Position numbers and translations under genes: made by a program. A stretch of 64,000 nt of DNA, taken from JABWCQ01 sp964587105 (GTDB lineage: Bacteria > Electryoneota > RPQS01). The first letter of the stretch is position 1, and each line of letters starts with the position of its first letter. Of the stretch, positions 8,330 to 17,987 are shown one piece after another. The notes beneath the pieces are model-generated. The model worked only from the letters and a program-made list of their open reading frames with translations, did not search any database and was not told the origin of the DNA. The DNA is taken from NCBI GenBank assembly GCA_964587105.1, contig CAZPKG010000005.1, positions 62,001 to 126,000 on the forward strand, read 5' to 3'.

Positions 8330-8358
8330 ATGATACTAAACACTGTTCAGTTTGTCAA
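8330..8358 (-). promoter_or_regulatory. Sigma70-type promoter of the MATE leader
   Basis: Minus strand TTGACA (8358-8353), exactly 17 nt, TATCAT (8335-8330). Predicted start about 8323. It is perfectly placed for the leader RNA and MATE gene. Confidence 0.7.
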
Positions 8359-8360
8359 GA

Positions 8361-8511
8361 GGTTCAAGTCAATTTAGTGCAGGGTCAACTATGCCGATAA
8401 CACTTGCGGACCCGGCCAATTCTTTGGTTTGACTGTCACTTGATTGGCCTTTCCTCTTGCAACTCTGTCTGGTTTTTGATAAGTTGAGTAATCTTTGGGT
8501 CTTCAATTAGT
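8361..8511. other. Gap between MATE leader and sprA 5' region
   Basis: About 150 bp with no ORF. It probably holds the plus-strand promoter for the sprA block, but no single hexamer pair stands out. Confidence 0.4.
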
Positions 8512-8635
8512 TATGGAGGTGTCCGAGCGACACTTGTTCGGAATGGTTTACTCGCCGCAAGGCAGCATACCCCGGGGCCGATAGCAAATCGGCGGGAATG
8601 TATTGATCCTTCATCAAAAGACCCGGTACTCCATA
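8512..8635 (+). ncRNA. Candidate structured 5' leader element of sprA
   Basis: A 124-nt unit closed by TATGGAG (8512-8518) and CTCCATA (8629-8635). Inside: GTGTC-CGAGC-GACAC hairpin whose loop could pair with the following TTCGG; CGCC-GCAA-GGC tetraloop hairpin; a longer hairpin with ATAC/GTAT, CCCG/CGGG and CCGAT-AGCAA-ATCGG; and TGAT/ATCA. It ends 23 nt before the sprA start, the usual place for a cis-regulatory RNA. The 5' end looks superficially like a serine tRNA but does not fold as one. Not assignable to a known family by eye. Confidence 0.4.
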
Positions 8636-8658
8636 AAGATTCACTCATTGGACGGAGC

Positions 8659-11600
8659 TTGAAGACCCCGAAGGGAGTCCTATTTCTATTTTTAGCCTGC
8701 TTCTTCGCAAGTGGTATTTCCGCGCGCGCAGAGGTGGGCTTTTCGTTTTCTCTACCGACGCAGACCTCGCAGTATTCGTTCATTCGCGGACCGCAGCGGG
8801 GCATCTCGACGTTTGGAGATCAAGCGATTATTACTCTGACGAGTCCGGCTCGAGCGGAGAAGGCCGAGTTTGATTCTTTGTACACGAGCGCGATTCTCAG
8901 AATACAGGTTGACAGCACGGATATTATCACGTCGCTTCCGATGAGCTACGAGAAGTATCGTGATATGCGCTTGGCCTACGAAATCCGCCGGGAGTTTGTG
9001 GATCAGACGGTGAAGGGATTCAAGTCGGCGGCTCAGGCGCGCTCGGGTGAGGGTATCGCGATTGACGTGCCGTTTAAGATTAAGTCGAAGACGTTCCGCC
9101 GAATATTTGGCGGCGATAACATCGGCTTGCGTGTGCAAGGCTCGATCACCATTGACGGTAAGTATCGTCAGCAGAAGTTTGACCAGTTGCAGGCGGCGAA
9201 CCAGCGCAACACGAGCAACAACTTCAACATTGACATGACGCAGCGCTTCACAATCGCCGGGAAGATCGGCGAGAAGGTGCAGGTCGATGTCAATCAGGAT
9301 TCGGAGCGACTGTTTGATTTTGAAAACTCGCTGAAGCTCACCTACACGGGTGACAAGGACGAGATTATTCAGAAAGTCGAAGCCGGTAACGTCAGCTTGA
9401 GTTTGGGAACGAATCTCGCGACGTTCTCAGGTCAGAATAAGGGGCTGTTCGGGATCAAGACTGAGGCAAAGGTCGGCGCGCTGAAACTGACCGGTATTGC
9501 CTCACTTGAACGCGGTCAGAAGAACCGTCAGAAGCCGAACGAAAGCTCGCGCCGTGCTTCATGGTCAGAGAACGACTTTTTGCAGAATGTCTATTTTTGG
9601 ATCACGGATACAACCTTTGTGACTTCAGATAGTTCACGCAGCGTGGATGGCTTCCGCGAGAACTATCGCCGTTACATCAATCGTCAGCACGTCACGCCCG
9701 AGCATCAACTGTCAGCGATTGACGTCTGGGTAACCACAGGCGGCAGCGGCAACCAGCAAGGTGTCGAAACGAGCGGCGGATTCGCGGTAATATTGCAGAA
9801 TATTGACAGTTTGGCGTTTCCGCGCGGTACCGTTCAGACAAGTCAGGTTGGCGTTGATGGCACATGGCGACGTCTCACTCCGCAGACCGAGTATGTTTCG
9901 TATCCCGAATTGGGCTACATTCGTTTGCGGACACCGCTGCAAAGCGACGTTGCGTTGGCGGTGTCATTCAGAACGGCGGCAGGTGACACATTTGGTTCTC
10001 AAACCGTGGGCACAGACGGCGTTCGCTTGGTGCTCATCAAGCCGCGCACGGCCCAGCCGACGGATCCGACTTGGAACTTGATGTTCCGCCATGTCTATTC
10101 TTTGCAGACAACCGGCATCCAAGACCCGGAGAATTTCAAGCTAAAGATCATTCGCGGTGAAAGCGTCGGTGGTATCGAAGAAGAAGGTCCTGACGCGAGT
10201 CAAACGTATTTGAAGTTCTTCGGGTTCGATGAACTCAGTACGACGGGCACGGGTTCAGACGGAAATATCGACAATCTGTCTTCGATCTTCAATCCGGAGT
10301 TTGGAGAAATACACTTCCTTGACTTGACGCCGTTTGACCCGTCGGGATTTTATGAGCTTCGGAGCGATGGCGGAGTTGATACTGTTGTTTGGGGCCTGGC
10401 CGACTTGCAAGCAGCTTCCTCTGACACCACAGGATACATCGACCAAGGCTTATATACGCAGCCATACACAACAGTGCAATCGAGCGGTCGCTTGTGGAGA
10501 TTCCAGACGGAGTATAAGGGCACGACGTCGCAATATGACTTGGGTCCGTTGGTGTTGGAAGGCTCGGAAGAGATCACACTGAACGGCAACCGCTTGATGC
10601 GCGGCAGTGACTACACGATTGATTATTTGTCCGGCCAGCTCAAGATTTTGAATGAATCCGCTAAGGCTGCGAATGCCAATCTGGAAATCACCTACGAGTC
10701 CGGACAGGTTTTCCAGCTTGACCGCAAGACCTTGCTTGGCGCACGTGCCGAATACGAATTGTGGCAGGATTCGTATATCGGCGGCATGATGCTGCATCTG
10801 AACGAGAAGTCTCTCGATCAGCGTGTCCGCATCGGCAACGAACCGATTCGCAACACGCTCTATGACATGGATACGCAGTTGAAGTTCAAGCCGAATTTCC
10901 TGACTGCGATTGCCGACCGCTTGCCGCTTGTACGCACCAATGCCGCATCGGAGTTTGTAATTGACGGTGAAGCGGCAAAGGTCTTCCCGAATCCTAACTC
11001 GCTATCGAACACGGCCACCGGTGATGCGAACGGCGTGGCGTTTTTGGATGATTTTGAGGCTTCGCGGCGCAGTGTGCCGTTGGGCATGCAGCGGCGGAAT
11101 TGGGCGATGTCATCTATTCCGGTTGATCCGGGTGTAGATTCTTTGCGCGGCCGGTTCCGTTGGTGGAATCCGCGGCCCGAAGACCAAGTCAAAGTACAAG
11201 ACGTATTCCCGCGCCGCGAAGTCAATTCACAGGTCGCGGATCGTTTGCAATCATTGATCTTGGAATACGCGCCCGTCGGTGCAACGGATGACGAAAAGGC
11301 GCGGAGTTGGGGCGGCGTGATGCGCTACCTCGGCGCGGGTTACGAAGATCAGTCGCGCGCGCAGTTCCTCGAGTTCTGGATTCAGTTGCCGCCGAGACCA
11401 CAAGGCCGGCTTGTCGTGGATTTAGGAAACATCTCTGAGGATGCGCTGCCAAATGACACGATGAACACGGAGGACCGTCCGGTTTCCGGCGAAGTGGTTT
11501 CTTCGCCCCGCACGGAATACGGTGACGGTATTTTGGCCCGCGAAGAAGATACTGGTATTGATGGCGTTGGACTACCTGATCCTGCTGACAGCGCGTTTTG

Positions 11601-14600
11601 GAATGGCCCAACGAAGCCAAAAGTACCGTCAATGGACGACTGGCAATACTCGATCGGTTCGGGTGATTACTTACGGATTAACGGAACGGAGAACAGTCTT
11701 AACGACGAGTCTTCAAATTTTCCCGACAGTGAGGACTTAAACGGCAACCAATCGCTCGACCAGGTAAATGAATACTTCAGTTACAGCATAGATCTAAACT
11801 CCATCGACTATATCGTCGGCGGAGACGACAACGTGAACCGCTGGCGGCTGTTCCGAATACCCATTGACACGGACGATCCGCGCGTACTTCGTGTGGTCGG
11901 CAATCCGACGCTGACGAACATACGTTTTGCGCGTATGTACCTCACGGGAATTACGGACTCGGTACGGATTCAGATTGTGCAGAACGATATCGTGTCGAAC
12001 GAGTGGCTTCCGGATTTTCTGCCGGACTCGGTTGAATATGTTTCGGCGGCGGTGATCAACAACCACGAGAATCCCGGCTACTACAGCCCACCCGGTGTGC
12101 AGGGGGAAATCGATCCGATTACGAATCTCCGCCAACGCGAGCAGAGTCTTGCACTGAAGATCAATCACTTAGGCAGTTCGGGCGCGCCGAAGGAATTCTT
12201 TGTCGCCAAGAATCTTTTTCAGCAGATCAACATGATCGAGTACAAGCGGCTGAAAATGTTCATTCACGGCGGCGGCGAAGACGAAACTCAATTCACCGAC
12301 GGTCAATATCAACTCGTTCTGAGGCTTGGGACGTCCTATTCCAACACGGACGCGAACTATTACGATATTGTAAAGACGATTTACAAGGGTTGGGATGCGC
12401 GCAATCAGATTGACATCGCGATGAACGATCTCTCGATTTTGAGCGCGTGGCGAGACGATCCTACACGTGCGGATTATGATTCCGTGACGGCGGCGGGGTT
12501 CAAGAAGTATGGCGTGGTGCTGGATTCGATTAATTTCCCGCAGGACAGTCTGATTATCAACGGGCGGCCTTCGCTGCAGAACGTCGGTTTCATCGCGCTC
12601 GGTGTCCGCTCCGGTAAGCACTACAACAACTTCGAGGACGAGATTTGGGTGGACGAGTTGCGCGTGTCGGACATCTACAAAGATCCGGGCACGGCGGGCG
12701 AGATCACGACAAGCCTGAAGGTCGCTGACCTGCTGACGGCTTCTGCGGCTTATACCAAACGCGACGCGGATTTCCATAACGTCAACACGCGAACCGGCGA
12801 TCAGCGCACATCAGAAACGATGCGCGGATCACTTGGATTGAGTTTGCAGAAATTCGGACTAGAGCAATACGGCTTCGCGCTTCCGGTGAACATCAATTAC
12901 ACGGAAACCGACGCTGTTCCGAAATATGTTCCGAATACCGACGCGCGAGTTGATCAAGATAATCCTGATACGACCGTCGTATCAAAACAGATTACGACGA
13001 CCTATAACGCCAGCTTCACCAAGTCGGGAAATTCTCCCAATCCGTTGGTTCGTTGGACGGCTGAGAAGCTCAGATTGACATGGGATCACTCCGATTCGCG
13101 GAGCAAGGATCATTTGACTTTGAAGCAGGAGCAAAAGACGACCAACGCTCGCGCGGAATACACCTTTCCGACTGCGCGCGGACGGGGAATCGCTCCGCTT
13201 TGGTTTTTGAACGGCATTCCGCTGTTGTCGCAGATCGGTAATCCGCATATTTTCTATAAGCCGAAGCAGCTTTCCGGTTCATTCGCCGCACGCCGCACGC
13301 AAGCGGAACGGCAGACGCGCGTGGGACAGAGAACTCTCTCGCCCGATTTCACAACTACTGGGGCGGCGGCGGTCGGATGGGACATCACCGAAGCTCTTGG
13401 CACAGGATTCACACAGACCTACGGCTGGACGCAAGTTGAAAACACCTTCCTTGATTCAGACAACGACGGCGTAGTGGATTCGGCTGTCGCGCGGGCCAAG
13501 GAGTGGAAGAAGCTCAGGCTCAATCCCGATGAATTGAACGGGGAAACGTGGAACTGGAACAACACCTACTCTCCGCAGCTTGCAAGTTGGTTTGCGCCGA
13601 CGTTGAATTACAGTTCGACGTATAACTGGGCGCGACAAAATCAAGGTGGCTCACGCAATCCCGCCCAACAGTCTCAGAATCAGAATTTGCAGAACAGCCG
13701 TAACATGGGCGGCGACGTCACGCTGGACCTGAAGAGCATTTTAGGCGGCGGAGGCGGCGCACGTGGGCGTGGTCGCGAACCGTTGCGCGATCAGCAGAAT
13801 CGTCGTCCTATCGTCAACATGGATTCGACGCGCACCGATTCAACTCGAAACGATTCGCTTGTCGCCGAACGGGCACCGGGTTTCTCACCACTGCAATTTC
13901 TCGGTAAGGCGCTCTACCCGTTTAAGAAGGGAATTGGCGCACTCGATCCTGTGTCGCTGAGTTATGACAATTCGCTGGCTCATTCACGCTCGGCCGTGAG
14001 CGGTCAAGGAAGTCTTGCTTATCGTTTAGGTCTTGATGACGATCCCGGCTCTGCCGCAACCCGAGTCGTTTCGACCACCGGGGGGACGATCAACAGCACA
14101 GAGACACGAAATCAGACACAGGACTTCACGGCGCGCTCGGGTATTCGAGTTTCGCGCGATATACGTACGACATATGCGTGGAACAGGCGAATTACGGAAA
14201 GCAAGACGACGACCAGTACAAAATCTACTGATCAAACATATTTCTGGCTCGCTGATGATAATGGCATAGCCACGGAGATTCCGTTTACGGACGTTTCGGT
14301 GGATTGGTCGGGATTTGAGCGACTGCCGTTCTTGACCAAGGTCGCGCGCACGGTTTCCTTGACAAGCGGACTATCGAGCCGCTATAAGGAAGATTGGTCT
14401 GGCAATCCAATGACGATTACCAACCGCAACTATTCGCGTCAATGGAATCCGCTGGTGGGCGTCAATGTGTCGTGGTTAAACTCGATTGATTCGCAGCTTC
14501 GCATCAATTCCTCAAGCACGTTTGCCGAAGCGGCAGTGACCGGCAACAAGAGCCGCGGCTCGACCAACGGAGCCAACGCGACGGTGAGTTACACGATGCG

Positions 14601-14904
14601 CACAGGCTTCAGACTTCCGATCTTGTGGTTCGGCGCGATGCGGTTGGAAAATTCTACGACTTTCTCTTTGAATGTTGATTACTCCATGACGTCGGCAGAG
14701 AAGAAAGACCGCGGATTTACGGGTTGGTCGCCGCAACGCGATGAAGTTTCGTGGTCAGTGCAGCCGCGCATGAACTACACGTTCTCCAGCACCGTTCAGG
14801 GCGGAGCGCAGATTCAATATCAGCAGACGAAAGACAAGATCACAGATCGCGGCTCCCGTCTCTTTGAATTTGGTATCAATGTCAGCATCCAAATTCGCGG
14901 CTAA
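8659..14904 (+). CDS. sprA: SprA-type T9SS outer-membrane translocon
   Basis: 2081 aa, in the size range of SprA/Sov, the giant beta-barrel pore of the type IX secretion system. Signal peptide MKTPKGVLFLFLACFFASGISARA (TTG start; no ATG in frame upstream, GGAG lies almost on the start, so an ATT at 8647 cannot be excluded). SprA-family features: N-terminal FKIKSKTFRRIFGG and VDVNQDSERLFDFENSLKLTYTG; repeated plug/beta domains; FLDDFEASRRSVPLGM; AQFLEFWIQLPPR; EIWVDELRVSDIYK; and a long series of amphipathic barrel strands to the C-terminus. A Gly/Arg-rich, Asp/Ser-rich insertion (GGGGGARGRGREPL...) near residues 1690-1740 is probably a surface or periplasmic loop. It leads the T9SS block that follows. 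Confidence 0.9.
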   Translation: MKTPKGVLFLFLACFFASGISARAEVGFSFSLPTQTSQYSFIRGPQRGISTFGDQAIITLTSPARAEKAEFDSLYTSAILRIQVDSTDIITSLPMSYEKYRDMRLAYEIRREFVDQTVKGFKSAAQARSGEGIAIDVPFKIKSKTFRRIFGGDNIGLRVQGSITIDGKYRQQKFDQLQAANQRNTSNNFNIDMTQRFTIAGKIGEKVQVDVNQDSERLFDFENSLKLTYTGDKDEIIQKVEAGNVSLSLGTNLATFSGQNKGLFGIKTEAKVGALKLTGIASLERGQKNRQKPNESSRRASWSENDFLQNVYFWITDTTFVTSDSSRSVDGFRENYRRYINRQHVTPEHQLSAIDVWVTTGGSGNQQGVETSGGFAVILQNIDSLAFPRGTVQTSQVGVDGTWRRLTPQTEYVSYPELGYIRLRTPLQSDVALAVSFRTAAGDTFGSQTVGTDGVRLVLIKPRTAQPTDPTWNLMFRHVYSLQTTGIQDPENFKLKIIRGESVGGIEEEGPDASQTYLKFFGFDELSTTGTGSDGNIDNLSSIFNPEFGEIHFLDLTPFDPSGFYELRSDGGVDTVVWGLADLQAASSDTTGYIDQGLYTQPYTTVQSSGRLWRFQTEYKGTTSQYDLGPLVLEGSEEITLNGNRLMRGSDYTIDYLSGQLKILNESAKAANANLEITYESGQVFQLDRKTLLGARAEYELWQDSYIGGMMLHLNEKSLDQRVRIGNEPIRNTLYDMDTQLKFKPNFLTAIADRLPLVRTNAASEFVIDGEAAKVFPNPNSLSNTATGDANGVAFLDDFEASRRSVPLGMQRRNWAMSSIPVDPGVDSLRGRFRWWNPRPEDQVKVQDVFPRREVNSQVADRLQSLILEYAPVGATDDEKARSWGGVMRYLGAGYEDQSRAQFLEFWIQLPPRPQGRLVVDLGNISEDALPNDTMNTEDRPVSGEVVSSPRTEYGDGILAREEDTGIDGVGLPDPADSAFWNGPTKPKVPSMDDWQYSIGSGDYLRINGTENSLNDESSNFPDSEDLNGNQSLDQVNEYFSYSIDLNSIDYIVGGDDNVNRWRLFRIPIDTDDPRVLRVVGNPTLTNIRFARMYLTGITDSVRIQIVQNDIVSNEWLPDFLPDSVEYVSAAVINNHENPGYYSPPGVQGEIDPITNLRQREQSLALKINHLGSSGAPKEFFVAKNLFQQINMIEYKRLKMFIHGGGEDETQFTDGQYQLVLRLGTSYSNTDANYYDIVKTIYKGWDARNQIDIAMNDLSILSAWRDDPTRADYDSVTAAGFKKYGVVLDSINFPQDSLIINGRPSLQNVGFIALGVRSGKHYNNFEDEIWVDELRVSDIYKDPGTAGEITTSLKVADLLTASAAYTKRDADFHNVNTRTGDQRTSETMRGSLGLSLQKFGLEQYGFALPVNINYTETDAVPKYVPNTDARVDQDNPDTTVVSKQITTTYNASFTKSGNSPNPLVRWTAEKLRLTWDHSDSRSKDHLTLKQEQKTTNARAEYTFPTARGRGIAPLWFLNGIPLLSQIGNPHIFYKPKQLSGSFAARRTQAERQTRVGQRTLSPDFTTTGAAAVGWDITEALGTGFTQTYGWTQVENTFLDSDNDGVVDSAVARAKEWKKLRLNPDELNGETWNWNNTYSPQLASWFAPTLNYSSTYNWARQNQGGSRNPAQQSQNQNLQNSRNMGGDVTLDLKSILGGGGGARGRGREPLRDQQNRRPIVNMDSTRTDSTRNDSLVAERAPGFSPLQFLGKALYPFKKGIGALDPVSLSYDNSLAHSRSAVSGQGSLAYRLGLDDDPGSAATRVVSTTGGTINSTETRNQTQDFTARSGIRVSRDIRTTYAWNRRITESKTTTSTKSTDQTYFWLADDNGIATEIPFTDVSVDWSGFERLPFLTKVARTVSLTSGLSSRYKEDWSGNPMTITNRNYSRQWNPLVGVNVSWLNSIDSQLRINSSSTFAEAAVTGNKSRGSTNGANATVSYTMRTGFRLPILWFGAMRLENSTTFSLNVDYSMTSAEKKDRGFTGWSPQRDEVSWSVQPRMNYTFSSTVQGGAQIQYQQTKDKITDRGSRLFEFGINVSIQIRG

Positions 14905-14930
14905 GTATTTGTAGTCAATCCCAACAGTAC

Positions 14931-15809
14931 ATGTACAAATTCGTTCTCGCACTTTTGCTCACATATTCCGCCGCACATGCATTTGATCAGGATCGTGCCT
15001 TCATGCTCCTGAAAGCGCAGGTGGCATTCGGCCCGCGCGTACCCAACTCGGTTGCGGCCGATTCGTGTCGTGAGTTTTTGCGCCGAGAATTGAGTTTCTG
15101 GTGCGACACCGCTTGGGTTCAGCCGTTCACGTACAACAGCGCGGATCGCGGCACAACGCTCAAGCTCAATAATATCGTCGGGCAAATCAATCCCAAGTCA
15201 AAAGACCGTGTGATGCTCTGTGCGCATTGGGACTCCCGTCCATCGGCGGATCGAGATCCCGATTCCACAAAACACAACCACGGTATTCCGGCTGCGAACG
15301 ATGGCGCGGGCAGTGTGGCGGTTTTGCTTGAAGTTGCGCGGCAGCTATCGTTGAAGCCCGTAAGTTTTGGCGTGGACTTTGTGTTTTTCGACGGCGAAGA
15401 TTACGGCAGGGAAGGCGTCATGGATGAGTATCTAATCGGTTCGCGGCACTTCGCGCGCACGCAACCGATTCCCGTGCCGCATTACGGGATTTTGCTCGAT
15501 ATGATTTCGGAAAAGGATTTGCGCATCCCTTACGAGATGCACTCATTCACCTACGCGCGAGCGGTTATTGACAAAGTATTTGACGCCGCCGAGCGCGAGA
15601 AAAGCATGTCATTCGTGCGTGAACCCGGAACGGCCATCATTGACGACCACGTTCCGTTTCTCGAAAAAGGGGTGCCCGTGATTGATCTGATCGACATGGA
15701 GTACAAATACTGGCATACGATGGAAGATACGCCGGACAAATGCTCTCCCTATAGCATGGGTGAAGTGGGCCGAGTCGTGCTTTCGGTTTTGCGAATGGAG
15801 AAATTTTAG
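14931..15809 (+). CDS. M28 family zinc peptidase, glutaminyl-peptide cyclotransferase-like
   Basis: 292 aa. Signal peptide MYKFVLALLLTYSAAHA. Zinc ligands of the M28/QC fold: CAHWDSRP, AANDGAGSV (metal Asp), FFDGEDYG (Glu-Asp), and KYWHTMEDT (His). The SRPSADRDPD segment and the length match secreted bacterial glutaminyl cyclases better than aminopeptidases, although the two share the fold. QC converts N-terminal Gln of exported proteins to pyroglutamate; in T9SS bacteria many signal peptides are cut before Gln, and at least four predicted exported proteins in this window have an A|Q cleavage site. It lies 26 bp after sprA and overlaps the next gene by one base. Confidence 0.85.
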   Translation: MYKFVLALLLTYSAAHAFDQDRAFMLLKAQVAFGPRVPNSVAADSCREFLRRELSFWCDTAWVQPFTYNSADRGTTLKLNNIVGQINPKSKDRVMLCAHWDSRPSADRDPDSTKHNHGIPAANDGAGSVAVLLEVARQLSLKPVSFGVDFVFFDGEDYGREGVMDEYLIGSRHFARTQPIPVPHYGILLDMISEKDLRIPYEMHSFTYARAVIDKVFDAAEREKSMSFVREPGTAIIDDHVPFLEKGVPVIDLIDMEYKYWHTMEDTPDKCSPYSMGEVGRVVLSVLRMEKF

Positions 15810-16741
15810 TGATTCGCGCAGCAGCAATAGATATCGGCACCAACACAACGCTCGCATTGCTTGCCGAAGGTGACGGCGAGACTATCCGCACAATCAAAGA
15901 CTCATTGACTCCAAACCACCTCGGGGAAGCGATTCGCGAGGACGGGACGCTTCCTGCTGACGCGATTGCGCTTAATGTGGATTTATTGATGGAGCTTGTT
16001 CGAGAGTTCAAGAGCAAGGGCGCGACGGACATCGTGGCCTGCTCAACCGCCGTGATGCGCACCGCGCGCAATCGCGAGGAGTTTCAGCAAGCCGTGCTGG
16101 AAATTGTCGGACTCGACTTGAAAATTCTTTCCGGCTCGCAGGAAGCGACCTTAACATACGCTGGAGCGGTGTCGGCGCTTGAACTGTTGCCGCATGAACG
16201 TGTAAACGTGATTGACTTAGGCGGCGGTTCCACAGAAGTTATCAGCGGGCAGGGCAACACACCCGGCCAAAGCGTGAGCCTTGAAGCGGGCGCGGTGACT
16301 TTGACGAAGCGGTATTTCATTCCCGACGAAGCGCCGACTCCTGAGGAGATTGCGCGTTTGCGTCACGAAGTCCGCAAGATTCAGGGGAATTTGTTTTCAC
16401 CTGAATTGCATGAGGGAGTGCCGTGGATTTTGGTCGGGGGAACACCGGTCACACTCGCGATGATGAAACAAGGCTTAACGCGATACCAGCCTGACAAAAT
16501 CAGCGGAGTTGAGTTGACTCTGGAAGATATCGACGGCATGATTGGCCGTTTTGCGGGGCGACACCCTGACGAATTGCAGGCCATTCCCGCCATGCCGCCG
16601 GGCCGGGGGAAATTTATCCTTGCAGGCACGCTGTTGTTGCGCGAATTGTTCGACGTATTGCAAATTTCATCCGGCAAAGTATCCGAGCGCGGATTGCGTC
16701 ATGGTTTATGGTTGGCTCATTTCGGGAGGCAAGAGGTTTAG
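15809..16741 (+). CDS. Ppx/GppA family phosphatase
   Basis: 310 aa, the short single-domain form without the C-terminal HD part. Actin-fold motifs: AAIDIGTNTTLALLAE (phosphate 1), ACSTAVMRTARNREEF, LSGSQEATLTYAGAVSAL and VIDLGGGSTEVISG (phosphate 2). Exopolyphosphatase or pppGpp phosphohydrolase activity is expected for the family; which one cannot be said. GTG start overlaps the stop of the M28 gene (TAGTG), so it is translationally coupled. Its place in a secretion block is probably positional only. Confidence 0.9.
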   Translation: MIRAAAIDIGTNTTLALLAEGDGETIRTIKDSLTPNHLGEAIREDGTLPADAIALNVDLLMELVREFKSKGATDIVACSTAVMRTARNREEFQQAVLEIVGLDLKILSGSQEATLTYAGAVSALELLPHERVNVIDLGGGSTEVISGQGNTPGQSVSLEAGAVTLTKRYFIPDEAPTPEEIARLRHEVRKIQGNLFSPELHEGVPWILVGGTPVTLAMMKQGLTRYQPDKISGVELTLEDIDGMIGRFAGRHPDELQAIPAMPPGRGKFILAGTLLLRELFDVLQISSGKVSERGLRHGLWLAHFGRQEV

Positions 16742-16743
16742 TC

Positions 16744-17958
16744 ATGTGGCGTATTATTTTGCTTTCGCTTTGCGCGGCTATTTTGTTTGTGAGTTGTGAC
16801 GAAGAAGATCCGAAACCTGTGGAACCGACGCCAGCCATTCAAGCTGTGTCTGCACCTTCGTTTCTGCTTTGTAATGCAGAATCGCTTTATACTTTCAGCG
16901 TACGCATCGAGAGCTTCGAGCCTGACTCTGTTATCTGTTTGGTGACAAGGCCGGACGGTTCGGCGGAATTGCCGTTTAGACTTTATGACGATGCCGGAGC
17001 ACTTCCACATAGTTCACCTGCTTATGCGTCGGAGCATTCGGGTGATGTAGTTGCAAATAACGGTACGTTTACACGCAAGATTTGGAGTAACCTCCTTTGC
17101 AACGGTGAACAAGGGGAATACACATTTCAGTTTGAAGCGATAAAAGGCGCGGCGCATCTTGTGGATCATTCCTTTGTTGTTGAAGTGCGTGCGCCTGTCG
17201 CGTGCGATATCACAACTGGAGTTTTACCGACCGCATTTGAGGCTTGCTTTGACCCCACAACCCTTTCGATTACAATAGTGGAAGACCCTGATGTCCCTAT
17301 TGACACGGTGAAGGTTCAGTGGATTTCCGGGGACACGTTGTGGTGGGAAGAAGATATGAGTCGGACCAACAATGACGAATGGCAATTCCCGCTTGCCCCC
17401 TCTGTATTCCAGTGCACGCCAAGCGGGTCAAATTATGTGCTTCGCTTCGATGCTTACAATGCGTTCGGATTGAGTTGTTCGCGCGAAGTGAATGGTTTGT
17501 CATTTGAAAATGGGTTGCCCGTCTTGTCCAATCCGCAGTTAGCAGATACGCTTTATAGGCCGGTCACTGTGGGTGATTCAGTCACGCTTCAATTCTTCAT
17601 TCGCAGCGATGATTGCGAGCTTGTTGGGACAGCATGGACGCAAGCAGTCTTCTTTGAAGTCAGTCGCGATGATACAATGAACTGGACTACGCGTAATGAT
17701 TTCTTTCTTCGCGACGATGGAGTTCCGCCGGATGTAACACGCGGGGATGGACTGGCGTCTTCTTATCTTGTCGTGTCTAATCGCGGTGACGGTCTTGTCA
17801 ATAATCTCTACTACCTCAAATTCTATTCGATTGAGTGCGCGTCGGGAGACACGTCTGTCGCACTGATTGACAGCACTAGAATCATCTTGCCCGGCACACT
17901 GATTGGCGGCGGAGATAACAGAAATTCATCCGACTTGGGACTTTCAAGCTTCAAATAA
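16744..17958 (+). CDS. Lipoprotein with Ig-like / choice-of-anchor-X-type domains
   Basis: 404 aa from the ATG at 16744, two bases after the previous stop. Signal MWRIILLSLCAAILFVSC, lipobox VSC, then acidic DEEDPKPVEPTP linker. The body contains two blocks of beta-sandwich sequence with the phrase DDAG...EHSGDVVANNGTFTRKIW, a pattern of the choice-of-anchor-X / BACON-like extracellular domains in which D-G residues end strands. It is paralogous to the next gene. Conserved Cys pairs suggest disulfides. Probably an outer-membrane lipoprotein; role unknown. Confidence 0.8.
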   Translation: MWRIILLSLCAAILFVSCDEEDPKPVEPTPAIQAVSAPSFLLCNAESLYTFSVRIESFEPDSVICLVTRPDGSAELPFRLYDDAGALPHSSPAYASEHSGDVVANNGTFTRKIWSNLLCNGEQGEYTFQFEAIKGAAHLVDHSFVVEVRAPVACDITTGVLPTAFEACFDPTTLSITIVEDPDVPIDTVKVQWISGDTLWWEEDMSRTNNDEWQFPLAPSVFQCTPSGSNYVLRFDAYNAFGLSCSREVNGLSFENGLPVLSNPQLADTLYRPVTVGDSVTLQFFIRSDDCELVGTAWTQAVFFEVSRDDTMNWTTRNDFFLRDDGVPPDVTRGDGLASSYLVVSNRGDGLVNNLYYLKFYSIECASGDTSVALIDSTRIILPGTLIGGGDNRNSSDLGLSSFK

Positions 17959-17987
17959 CACACTTGCACTGCTGCGGAGGTTGGGCT

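Noticed and set aside
8161..8345. Cobalamin-riboswitch-like words on the plus strand (GGAACCGGCAAATCCG)
   Set aside because: No B12-box, wrong order of conserved blocks, and promoter plus terminator are on the other strand.
8512..8635. Serine-tRNA-like start (GGAGGTGTCCGAGC)
   Set aside because: The anticodon and T arms cannot be formed and there is no GTTCRA T-loop; the 124-nt unit folds differently.
14931..15809. Plain M28 aminopeptidase
   Set aside because: Not excluded, but the SRPSADRDPD and YWHTMEDT context and T9SS neighbourhood favour a glutaminyl-cyclase-like protein.
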